Shown here: piece after piece, positions 27,608 to 34,547 of the stretch
Position numbering within the stretch: position 1 is the stretch's first letter
How the letters are laid out: the number at the start of each line of letters is the position of its first letter
Assembly (NCBI GenBank): GCA_016212475.1
Contig: JACRGC010000013.1
Coordinates: 1 to 64,000 of the forward strand
Source of the DNA: Microcaldota archaeon
GTDB lineage: Archaea > Micrarchaeota > Micrarchaeia > Norongarragalinales > SBBD01
Direction of reading: 5' to 3'
DNA length: 64,000 bases
Program-made: the position numbers and the translations under genes
The notes under the pieces: generated by a model
Told to the model about the DNA's origin: nothing
Seen by the model: only the letters and a program-made list of their open reading frames with translations
Databases searched by the model: none

Positions 27608-27622
27608 TTACTTAAGTTCGAC
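27608..27622 (-). pseudogene. Recoded second copy of the uS19 gene 3' end
   Basis: On the minus strand GTC GAA CTT AAG TAA encodes VELK-stop, the same end as uS19 (GTA GAA TTG AAG TAA at 27693-27707). The Val and Leu codons differ only synonymously. The copy begins exactly at the arm of REP-like hairpin C. It is short, so weaker evidence than the DUF59 case. Confidence 0.5.
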
Positions 27623-27655
27623 ACCCACTAGGGGGATATCCCCCTACCACGTGTC
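27620..27655 (-). repeat. REP-like hairpin, copy C
   Basis: Outer arms GACAC/GTGTC, a GTGG/GTGG internal loop and the perfect palindrome TAGGGGGATATCCCCCTA (27629-27646). Its structure matches copy A closely. It lies inside the ribosomal operon between uS19 and uL22. Confidence 0.7.
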
Positions 27656-27692
27656 GCCGCCTACCCCCTTATTTGTTTGCTTCATATTATTT

Positions 27693-28076
27693 TTACTTCA
27701 ATTCTACTGATTTAGATCCTCTTGTTGCCCCAATTCCTGGGCCTGAGTGCTTGACCATCTTGATCGTATTGGAATATTCCCCAAGCCTTCTTCCAAGCAT
27801 TTGCGGAACAATCACAACATCCACCCAGTCCTTTCCATTGTAAACTTGGATCCTCCTATCGAGCATTTCAGGGACAATTACCATTTCACGAAGATGCGTC
27901 TTCATGATTTTCTTTGGATCCGTTTTCCTTAGTTTTTCAATGAATTTTCGCATCTTGGTTGCCATTCGCTTCATGCTCCTTCTAATTTTGCTTGGGACAA
28001 GCGGCATGAACTTTTCAAGTGTAAGCTTCCTGACTTCTTCAACTTCCAAGCCTTTGAATGTAAATTTCTTTGCCAT
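27693..28076 (-). CDS. rps19: Small ribosomal subunit protein uS19
   Basis: A 127-residue protein with MAKKFTFKGLEVEEVRKLTL, RKFIEKLRKTDPKKIMKTHLREM (family core), VVIVPQMLGRRLGEYSNTIKMVKHSGPGIGATRGSKSVELK. It contacts 16S rRNA helix 33 in the small-subunit head. A 29-codon reading frame with the same start context lies directly upstream. Confidence 0.94.
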   Translation of the reverse strand: MAKKFTFKGLEVEEVRKLTLEKFMPLVPSKIRRSMKRMATKMRKFIEKLRKTDPKKIMKTHLREMVIVPEMLDRRIQVYNGKDWVDVVIVPQMLGRRLGEYSNTIKMVKHSGPGIGATRGSKSVELK

Positions 28077-28077
28077 A

Positions 28078-28167
28078 TTATTTCACCAGCCTATTTCCAG
28101 AATGGGAGCGTGCAATCGGCACAAGGGAAATCCCTTTCCCGACGCCGATGTATAATTTCTTTGCCAT
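28078..28167 (-). CDS. 29-residue mini-ORF leading uS19
   Basis: A reading frame with a strong start context (GGTGAAACAAA then ATG), beginning MAKKLYIGVGKG and ending SGNRLVK. Its last codons (CTG GTG AAA TAA) supply the ribosome-binding site GGTGAAATAAT of uS19, whose ATG follows after one base. It encloses REP-like hairpin D. It may be a leader peptide, or the old start of uS19 split off when hairpin D was inserted. Not recognised as a known ribosomal protein. Confidence 0.4.
   Translation of the reverse strand: MAKKLYIGVGKGISLVPIARSHSGNRLVK
28115..28149 (-). repeat. REP-like hairpin, copy D
   Basis: Outer arms ATCGGC/GCCGAT and inner arms GGGAAA/TTTCCC, within the mini-ORF ahead of uS19. 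It is less similar to copies A and C but has the same nested design. Confidence 0.5.
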
Positions 28168-28184
28168 TTTGTTTCACCAAAAAT

Positions 28185-28928
28185 TTACTGCTTCTCTTCT
28201 GATTTATCCATCTTGCCCATTTTCCTGCCTACCCTGCTAGCTGCCCGGTGGCCTACGTATTTTCCAGGCGGGGTTCCCCTCTTCCTCATGGATGATTTGC
28301 CCATGCTCTTTCCTCCATGCGGGTGATCATATGCGCTCATTGCAGTTCCACGCACAACCGGCCAGCCCTTGTTCCTTGAATGCCATTTGTAATGCGCAGT
28401 TCCTGCCTTCTTAAGCGGCTTTTCCGTCCTTCCAGCCCCGCTTGCTATCCCAAAAGTCGCTCTGCATTCCTTGCTTAGGCTCATTGTCCTCTTGGATGCT
28501 AATTTGATTTCAACTGTTCCATTATCCTCATCATGTGAAATTACTGAAACAAACGCTCCCGAAGTCCTAGCCAGCCTTCCCCCATCATTTGGTGTAAGCT
28601 CTACATCAAAAACCATTGCCGAATCCGGCACATTTTCGAGCGTTGTGATATTTCCAATTTCAAGTGCGACGTTTTTCCCATATTCGATTGTCTGTCCAAC
28701 CTTCATGCCTTCTGCAGCAAGAAGATAAATTTCCTTCTTGTTATCCGCAAGCAGTTTTGCAAGCAAAACATCCTTGGATGGGTCGTGTACCAGTTCGATT
28801 ACCTGCGCCCTCATCATATCGCCCTGGGCAATTTGCGGGTATTTTGCATCCGAGACATATCTGTGGGTTGGAGTTCTGTAAATTGGGCCTCCCTTGCCTC
28901 TTTTTTGTGATATGATTATTGTTCCCAT
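28185..28928 (-). CDS. rpl2: Large ribosomal subunit protein uL2
   Basis: A 247-residue archaeal uL2: MGTIIISQKRGKGGPIYRTP, VFDVELTPNDGGRLARTSGA, and the peptidyl-transferase-proximal segment WPVVRGTAMSAYDHPHGG. It is needed for subunit association and peptidyl transfer. GTGAAAAGCT precedes the ATG. Confidence 0.95.
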   Translation of the reverse strand: MGTIIISQKRGKGGPIYRTPTHRYVSDAKYPQIAQGDMMRAQVIELVHDPSKDVLLAKLLADNKKEIYLLAAEGMKVGQTIEYGKNVALEIGNITTLENVPDSAMVFDVELTPNDGGRLARTSGAFVSVISHDEDNGTVEIKLASKRTMSLSKECRATFGIASGAGRTEKPLKKAGTAHYKWHSRNKGWPVVRGTAMSAYDHPHGGKSMGKSSMRKRGTPPGKYVGHRAASRVGRKMGKMDKSEEKQ

Positions 28929-28939
28929 AGCTTTTCACT

Positions 28940-29188
28940 TTAGATTAATTTCAATTTGGCAGCAACATCGGATGCCGCGCCCTTCCTTGAAAACTTGACA
29001 ATTGCCTTCTTCTTGCCATTGAACGCATTGATCATGCGCACATTCTTGACCGCTTCATTGTAATTCTTCTTGACTTCATCGGCAATATCCTTTTTTGTTG
29101 CGGTTTTTTCAACGATGAACGTTAGCTTGTTATCCTTTTCAATCATCGAGACTGATTTTTCGGTTGTCAGGGCGTAAATTATTTTCAT
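28940..29188 (-). CDS. rpl23: Large ribosomal subunit protein uL23
   Basis: 82 residues from the ATG at 29188, which has GTGA upstream; a longer frame to 29266 overlaps uL4 and is not used. TEKSVSMIEKDNKLTFIVEKTATKKDIADEV and VKNVRMINAFNGKKKAIVKF are typical. It is the docking site for SRP and chaperones at the tunnel exit. Confidence 0.94.
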   Translation of the reverse strand: MKIIYALTTEKSVSMIEKDNKLTFIVEKTATKKDIADEVKKNYNEAVKNVRMINAFNGKKKAIVKFSRKGAASDVAAKLKLI

Positions 29189-29195
29189 ATTGTTT

Positions 29196-29999
29196 TCACA
29201 TGAATAATTGTTCTTTTTCCAACTTGTGGATTGCGCTTTCCGTCCAGATTGTAAACCTTCCGGCATTTCCTCCAGGCGCTAGCATTTCAACTTTTAATTT
29301 ATCAACTTGGCAAACATCAACTCCTGCAAGATTTCTGGCGGCTTTCCAAATCCCCTTATCCTCGCCAACAACTATCAAAACGCTCTTTGGCGTAATGTAG
29401 CCTCCCTTCCTTAATCTGGCCCTGCCAGATCTCATCTTCCTTCGCTCATATGCGCGCTCCATATCCTTTTCAGCTCCCATTTTTTGAAGGATGCTTTTGG
29501 CTTCTTTTGCCTTCTTGACTCCTTCCAATGAATTGTCTGCGATGAATGGCATGTAAGATCCGTTAAGCAAATGGCCCCTTGCCTCAATTAATAGCTTGTT
29601 CATTGTTGCTGCAATTGCGCTCCTGATTGCAAAATTCTTCTCCTTCAAGTTGATCCGCTCAATTATGCGCTTTTGCGGCTTTGGCGGATGCGCCCTCCTT
29701 CCCTTTGTTGCATGCGGGACCCGAAGCACCCTTCCGCTCCTTCCCTTTGGAATCTTCTCCCTTGGGACCCTTGATTTTCCGGTGTTGATTGTTTGCCTCC
29801 ACGAGTGCCTTCTTCCGTAGTATTCTGCAGTATTTTCAAGTCCGGCTCTTGGATACGCTCCTTTTGGCTGGAGCAGATAAGACCTCTCGGACAAAAACGC
29901 CCTCCTGATCAAATCTTCACGAAATTCGGTTTGGAACTGGATTGGCAAATGGACCTTCCTCCCTTCTTTTCCATTTGTTTCCAAAATAATTGCTTCCAT
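29196..29999 (-). CDS. rpl4: Large ribosomal subunit protein uL4
   Basis: 267 residues from the ATG at 29999, preceded by GGTGTTC; an alternative ATG is five codons upstream. RRHSWRQTINTGKSRVPREK, GRRAHPPKPQK and VLIVVGEDKGIWKAARNLAGV match archaeal/eukaryotic uL4. Its extended loop forms part of the exit tunnel. Confidence 0.94.
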   Translation of the reverse strand: MEAIILETNGKEGRKVHLPIQFQTEFREDLIRRAFLSERSYLLQPKGAYPRAGLENTAEYYGRRHSWRQTINTGKSRVPREKIPKGRSGRVLRVPHATKGRRAHPPKPQKRIIERINLKEKNFAIRSAIAATMNKLLIEARGHLLNGSYMPFIADNSLEGVKKAKEAKSILQKMGAEKDMERAYERRKMRSGRARLRKGGYITPKSVLIVVGEDKGIWKAARNLAGVDVCQVDKLKVEMLAPGGNAGRFTIWTESAIHKLEKEQLFM

Positions 30000-30017
30000 A
30001 AATATGAACACCAAAAA

Positions 30018-30986
30018 TCATTGTGCGCTATTGAACAAAAGCTTTCGAACATCGGCTTTCTTTGTTGCCAATTTTCCGTAATTTCTCCTAAGCATGATGA
30101 CCCTTTTTTGCGGGCCTGGAATTGAACCCTCAACCACAATATAGTCGGATTTCAAGGTTCCGTATTCTTCAAACCCTCCGGCGGGAGTTACCTCCTTGGC
30201 TTTGGAAACATCGGAAATTTTCAAAATCCTCTTGTTGCTGTCGGTTCTCCTAAAGTAACCCATCTGCCCGGCCCTTGGAATTGTGTACATGACCTTCCCT
30301 TGGGTTTCGGGGCCAATTGACCCTCCCCTCCTCCTTCTTTGCGTTGCCTTGTGCGGCCCAAGGGCAACTCCAAACCTTTTGACAACCCCCTGCCAGCCCT
30401 TCCCCTTTGTGATTGCAACCGTATCGAGAACTTCGCCATCGGCAAATACGTCTGAAATTTTCAGCTCTTTTCCAAGAATTTCCTTTGCATATGCAAGTTT
30501 TTCATTTGCATCCTTGCCCGTTACTGCAATTTCAGCAACTTCTGGGGTTTTCTTCAATCCGATTTTTCCTGGCTGGGTGCAAACAATAACGCGAACATCT
30601 GCAAGCTTATGGTTGTGCAAATCATCGACCTTCATTTTTGATTTTTTAGCAACAGTAAGTGTGCGTCTCAAATCCTTTGGAGCGTTCATGGTTGGGATTT
30701 CAGCAATTTTCTTAAGTCCTTGGTTTGTATTTTGATAAGCAGTTATGGCATAAACAAAAATCGGGGGAGTTTCCAAAACAGTTACGGCTTTTGTAACTTC
30801 CTGGTTTTTAAGAGGAGAATCAGAATCTTCAATCATGAGCACTTGGCCCATTCCGGCCTTATAGCCCAAAAAGCCCTGCAATCCCTTTCCGGCAAAGCTC
30901 CAAGAGCGCATCCTAGGAACTAGCCTTGCTGACCTCTTCCTATGCCAGTATGCAATTGATCCTCTCCTAGGTCCCTTATCTCCCAT
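30018..30986 (-). CDS. rpl3: Large ribosomal subunit protein uL3
   Basis: 322 residues from the ATG at 30986 (MGDKGPRRGSIAYWHRKRSA), the usual archaeal start; a TTG nine codons upstream is in frame. VTKGKGWQGVVKRFGVALGPHK and RRGGSIGPETQGKVMYTIPRAGQMGYFRRT are conserved. It contacts the peptidyl-transferase centre. Confidence 0.95.
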   Translation of the reverse strand: MGDKGPRRGSIAYWHRKRSARLVPRMRSWSFAGKGLQGFLGYKAGMGQVLMIEDSDSPLKNQEVTKAVTVLETPPIFVYAITAYQNTNQGLKKIAEIPTMNAPKDLRRTLTVAKKSKMKVDDLHNHKLADVRVIVCTQPGKIGLKKTPEVAEIAVTGKDANEKLAYAKEILGKELKISDVFADGEVLDTVAITKGKGWQGVVKRFGVALGPHKATQRRRRGGSIGPETQGKVMYTIPRAGQMGYFRRTDSNKRILKISDVSKAKEVTPAGGFEEYGTLKSDYIVVEGSIPGPQKRVIMLRRNYGKLATKKADVRKLLFNSAQ

Positions 30987-31092
30987 TAAATCAACTTTTT
31001 TCCAAAATCCCAACTTACCGAAAAATTTCTAGGAACTTAAATTCCCAAAAAGAATTATGCCAGGCAATGATGCAAATCAATCCATAATCAAA

Positions 31093-31218
31093 TCAATCGG
31101 CCTTTACCTTATGGACCACTGTCGGAGTGGTTTTGTAAAGCACCTTGTTGTCGCAAGATGGGCACCTTATGAATTCGAGTTCTGCAAATTCCTTTCCGCA
31201 TCTTCCGCATTTGTACAT
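31093..31218 (-). CDS. rpoP: DNA-directed RNA polymerase subunit Rpo12 (RpoP)
   Basis: A 41-residue zinc ribbon: MYKCGRCGKEFAELEFIRCP, then SCDNKVLYKTTPTVVHKVKAD. The two CxxC pairs and the K(V/I)LYK-P-VV-KVKA ending identify Rpb12/RPC10. The ATG at 31218 is chosen because GGTG lies 9 nt upstream; one at 31224 is too close. It stands at the head of the uL3 operon. Confidence 0.9.
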   Translation of the reverse strand: MYKCGRCGKEFAELEFIRCPSCDNKVLYKTTPTVVHKVKAD

Positions 31219-31269
31219 AATCATTCACACCAAAGAGCTATTTTTTATGCAACAATAACTTAAAAACCC

Positions 31270-31281
31270 CATATATTCGAT
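31270..31281 (-). promoter_or_regulatory. TATA box of the rpoP-uL3 operon
   Basis: The minus strand reads GAATATATGGGG, about 52-63 nt upstream of rpoP. It is the only clear promoter-like signal before the ten-gene operon. Confidence 0.4.
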
Positions 31282-31293
31282 TTTTCCAAAAAA

Positions 31294-31357
31294 CATTCAA
31301 ATTTCCACGAATCCATCATTTTTTCCGGAATGCATTCAAATTTCCATAAATTCCATC
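31294..31357. repeat. Short direct repeat upstream of rpoP
   Basis: CATTCAAATTTCCA followed by AATCCATC or AATTCCATC occurs at 31294-31317 and again at 31333-31357. It gives rise to spurious reading frames; no function is evident. Confidence 0.45.
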
Positions 31358-31399
31358 GAGCTTCCAAAAATGCCAAAAATCCATGCTTTCCAAATTGCT

Positions 31400-31720
31400 T
31401 CAAATCGCAGGGATTACGGCAAGCCCAACCATAATCGCAACCAATGCGGCGAGCATCCCTTGCAAAATTCCCCACCTATAGGTTTGCGAAATCGCAATCC
31501 CTCCGAGGAGGACCGAAATGAAAAATGCAGATCCAATCTGCGTTGCAGAAACAATGAATGGCAAAAACAGCCATGCAAGCACTGCAAATAAAAGCGAATG
31601 TGAAAAGCTATCAAAGCCAAAAAGCGCCTTGAAAGCAAGCCAAATAATCAAAGTCAGGAAAAGCAATGCAAAAATGAAATTCCATCCGAATGCAATGTCT
31701 GAAAGGTATGTTATTTCCAT
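31400..31720 (-). CDS. Small integral membrane protein (106 aa)
   Basis: Not recognised. Almost entirely hydrophobic with about three or four membrane segments (WNFIFALLFLTLIIWLAFKA, LLFAVLAWLFLPFIVSA, GSAFFISVLLGGIAISQ, MLAALVAIMVGLAVIPAI). It follows the next gene by 5 nt, so the pair is an operon of two membrane proteins. Confidence 0.55.
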   Translation of the reverse strand: MEITYLSDIAFGWNFIFALLFLTLIIWLAFKALFGFDSFSHSLLFAVLAWLFLPFIVSATQIGSAFFISVLLGGIAISQTYRWGILQGMLAALVAIMVGLAVIPAI

Positions 31721-31725
31721 GTTGT

Positions 31726-32010
31726 TCAGCCCGGGAAAATAATGATCGAAGCAATCACCAAAGTTGCAATGAAACCTATCGTGCTAAGGAGGTCGATTTT
31801 GTAAATTGCCATCCCCATAAGGCCAAGAAGGCCAATGAACACTGCAGCCGGATAAACGCTTAGCAAAGTTGAAAAATTCAATAAGAACCAGGCAACTATG
31901 ACAAAAATTGCTGCGTCCTTGAATTCCCCCCGCCCAAAAACAAGATGTATAAACAGTGAAACTGCGCTCGCAATTATCACAAATTCATAAATCAAGCTGA
32001 TATCCAACAC
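31726..32010 (-). CDS. Small integral membrane protein (94 aa)
   Basis: Not recognised. Four hydrophobic segments (SLIYEFVIIASAVSLFIHLV, AAIFVIVAWFLLNFSTLL, AAVFIGLLGLMGMAIY, TIGFIATLVIASIIIF). Encoded immediately upstream of the 106-residue membrane protein, and likely acts with it. Confidence 0.55.
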   Translation of the reverse strand: MLDISLIYEFVIIASAVSLFIHLVFGRGEFKDAAIFVIVAWFLLNFSTLLSVYPAAVFIGLLGLMGMAIYKIDLLSTIGFIATLVIASIIIFPG

Positions 32011-32191
32011 TTAATCCCACCAAATGCTACTTTGATGTTCCTTTAACTTCCACTTTTAAATTTATAAACCTTTTTACGTGCCCCCCTTAAAATAAACCAA
32101 AGCAAAAACCGATCCTGATTCTAAAAAGGAGGTTGATTCTACCTTAATTAGCAAAATAAAGCTAAATCAATGCTTAAATAATGGTCGCAAA

Positions 32192-32295
32192 CGCAGAGGA
32201 TGGGATTTGAACCCATAATCGCCCGAAGGCAAACTAGATTTCCTGCTTTTTAACAATTTCGAGTCTAGCGCGTTACCGGATTCCGCCACCTCTGC
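32192..32295 (-). tRNA. tRNA-Ser (CGA) with an 18-nt anticodon-loop intron
   Basis: Acceptor arms GCAGAGG/CCTCTGC with G as discriminator base (32192). Anticodon stem CTAGA/TCTAG encloses 25 nt; removing 18 nt after position 37 leaves the loop CTCGAAA, anticodon CGA. The long variable arm (TTTGCCTTCGGGCGA) and the G discriminator favour Ser over Leu. T-arm loop TTCAAAT is present. Confidence 0.85.
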
Positions 32296-32433
32296 ATGAA
32301 ACATAATTCCCATTTCCAAAATTAATAAGGTTTGGGTTTTGGAAGGAAATGTTTTTTTGCTTGGAAATTGCGCAAAATGCCTCTAATTTTTGAATGCCTA
32401 AATCCGTGCATTCATTTGTTTTTCATAAAATAA

Positions 32434-32444
32434 GGTTTATATTC
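32434..32444 (+). promoter_or_regulatory. TATA-like box before the 32476 gene
   Basis: GGTTTATATTC lies about 32-42 nt upstream of the ATG at 32476. Confidence 0.4.
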
Positions 32445-32475
32445 GTTCTGAACTTATTATTGCCAAGGGGAAAAA

Positions 32476-33012
32476 ATGGGGTCAGGAAGGATTTTCATAT
32501 CGCCAGGAGTTGCAAGAATACTAACATTCGCAGCCTTTGCACTGGTATTGCTAGTTTCAGCTGCGGCCGCATACTTTTTCAACGAGGACATGAACAAGGC
32601 AAAATGGCAATCGGACGCCTGGATGAACCCCGTAATCACGCAAAAAGAGGAGCGCGCAATGCAATGGGTTAGGGAAAATACCGTCGAGAGGGAAGTATTC
32701 GTCACGGATATTTTTGGGGGCGAGCATTTGATGGGCGAGACTTTGCGGGAAGGAACCGAAGGCGGAGATTGGGCAATTGTCCCCGAAGTCGTTCCAAGGA
32801 TGAGCGATGTAAATGAATTCTTTAAAACATCAGATTCGGCCAAAGCTCATGAAATTGCCAAAAAATACGGCGCAAACTTTGCATTGATACCCGATAGGCA
32901 ATTGTTCGCTGGGTTTGAATGGCTTTCGCCCGATCGCAGCAAATTTTCAAATTCCGATTATTTTGAAATGGTCTACCAAGATGGAGAAATGCAGATTTTT
33001 GAAATAAAGTAA
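32476..33012 (+). CDS. Single-span protein resembling the C-terminal domain of STT3-like glycosyltransferases
   Basis: 178 residues: one membrane segment (ILTFAAFALVLLVSAAAAYF) then a soluble domain. The pattern MQWVRENTVEREVFVTDIFG, GEHLMGETLREGTEGGDW, HEIAKKYGANFALIP and EMVYQDGEMQIFEIK parallels the C-terminal external part of the protein at 34548-36578 and of STT3/AglB-like enzymes. The catalytic membrane part may be supplied by the next gene (33079), 66 nt downstream. AAGGGG precedes the start. Confidence 0.55.
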   Translation: MGSGRIFISPGVARILTFAAFALVLLVSAAAAYFFNEDMNKAKWQSDAWMNPVITQKEERAMQWVRENTVEREVFVTDIFGGEHLMGETLREGTEGGDWAIVPEVVPRMSDVNEFFKTSDSAKAHEIAKKYGANFALIPDRQLFAGFEWLSPDRSKFSNSDYFEMVYQDGEMQIFEIK

Positions 33013-33078
33013 AATGGTTCAATTGTGCAGGCAAGAAAATGAACTACAGTAAAAAAATTAAATTAAAAAAGTGAAAAT

Positions 33079-34458
33079 ATGGGCTACCAATCAAACCTAA
33101 AGCAATCAACGCATTCGGACAATGCAAAAATCCTGCTTACATATGTTGCAAAGCACAAAACCAAGTTTTTCCTCCTCCTTGCAATCATCCTATCACTCAA
33201 CACCCACTGGATGGTCCTTCGGGAATGGCACATGCCAACGTATGGAAATACCATGATCCATATTGCAAGTGCAAGGCACGTAGTTGAACATGGCGAATAT
33301 CCCCTAATCGATTATTCGTACGGCGGAGGGATTGCAAACCTTTACGTTCCCCACTATAGGATGCTAGTTGCAACAACTTCTATTCTGACCGGTTTTTCTC
33401 TTGATTTTACCTCGAGGATGCTGGTTTTGCTTTTTGCAATCCTTCTTCCGCTAGGCTTTTTCCTCCTAACGAGGAGATTGTTTGATGAAAACACAGCTGT
33501 TTTTGCCGCATTATTTTCAATCCTTCCCGGAGAAATGCTAATCTATACGGTTAGGCCCCTTCCGCAGGCGCTTGGCCTCATACTTTTGCCAATTGCATTC
33601 CATGCCTTCCTTGGAAGGAAGCAATTTCTGATGTTTTTCCTAGCTTTCATAATAACTTTCACTCACCAAGAAGCAGTTGCCTACCTATTTGGCGCAGTTG
33701 GCGTTTTTTTGGCATTCACGGTTTTGCATATTCTCTGGAGGCTTTTTGTGTCCAAACAATTCAACCACCAAATCCATTCCGATTTGGTTAGGAAATCCCT
33801 CTTTTTGCTGGTGCTTTGCATTTCCGTTTACCTCCTTTGGCAATTCATAATGATTGGGCACATCAACGTTTTCGAGCTCGCACAATTCAAGAATCACGAG
33901 GGGAACACCGTAAGCCTTGATTCCTACCTCCTAAAAACCGGAAACCTTGTCGTCTCGTTTTCTTTGCTTGGGCTGCTTATCTCTCTAAGCTTCCTTCTTC
34001 GCAACTTGCTTTCGGATGTCAATAACATTTCTGCTGAAATGAAGGGCGGAATTTTCGTATTCTTCACCTTCTTTGCAAGCGCGCTTAGCTCATTTTTCAT
34101 ACTCAACGGCTTTTCGCTTTCAAGGAATGCATCGTTTGTTTCCATTTCCTTCCCAATCTTCCTTGGGCCCCTCGAAGGCACCGAAATAATTTTCATATCC
34201 ATCGTAGTTGCCCTGTTTTTCGTGTTCGTAATCAAGGCGCTTTTTGAAAAATCAAAATCCTTCATGAAATCCGATAAGATCGCGCACCTATTCCTTCTTG
34301 CGCTCTTTTTTGCGGGCTTTTTTGCAGTCAAAAACGATGCGGTTGGGATTCGCGTATTCATGGATAGGTTCCTTGTATATTTGCAGCAGCCCTTGATTAT
34401 TTTTGCATCGCTTGGCGCGAATGGAATAGTTGAATTTGTAAATTCCCTTCGAAAATAG
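33079..34458 (+). CDS. GT-C-like membrane glycosyltransferase candidate
   Basis: 459 residues with about 11 membrane segments. The first external loop holds REWHMPTYGNTMIHIASARH and EHGEYPLIDYSYGGG, the place where GT-C enzymes carry catalytic acidic residues. There is no soluble C-terminal domain, which may be encoded separately at 32476. Probable role: transfer of sugar from a polyprenyl donor to surface glycoproteins. GTGAAAAT precedes the start. Confidence 0.55.
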   Translation: MGYQSNLKQSTHSDNAKILLTYVAKHKTKFFLLLAIILSLNTHWMVLREWHMPTYGNTMIHIASARHVVEHGEYPLIDYSYGGGIANLYVPHYRMLVATTSILTGFSLDFTSRMLVLLFAILLPLGFFLLTRRLFDENTAVFAALFSILPGEMLIYTVRPLPQALGLILLPIAFHAFLGRKQFLMFFLAFIITFTHQEAVAYLFGAVGVFLAFTVLHILWRLFVSKQFNHQIHSDLVRKSLFLLVLCISVYLLWQFIMIGHINVFELAQFKNHEGNTVSLDSYLLKTGNLVVSFSLLGLLISLSFLLRNLLSDVNNISAEMKGGIFVFFTFFASALSSFFILNGFSLSRNASFVSISFPIFLGPLEGTEIIFISIVVALFFVFVIKALFEKSKSFMKSDKIAHLFLLALFFAGFFAVKNDAVGIRVFMDRFLVYLQQPLIIFASLGANGIVEFVNSLRK

Positions 34459-34547
34459 GGGCTGGGCGGATTTGGCATCAAACGTTGGGATGACCTGCAC
34501 TCGTTATTACTATGAAATTCGCACGCAACAATCCCGTCCATGCAAAC

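Noticed and set aside
31260-31475. 71-codon frame with internal repeat upstream of rpoP
   Set aside because: It arises from a non-coding direct repeat and overlaps the 106-residue membrane protein gene on the same strand.
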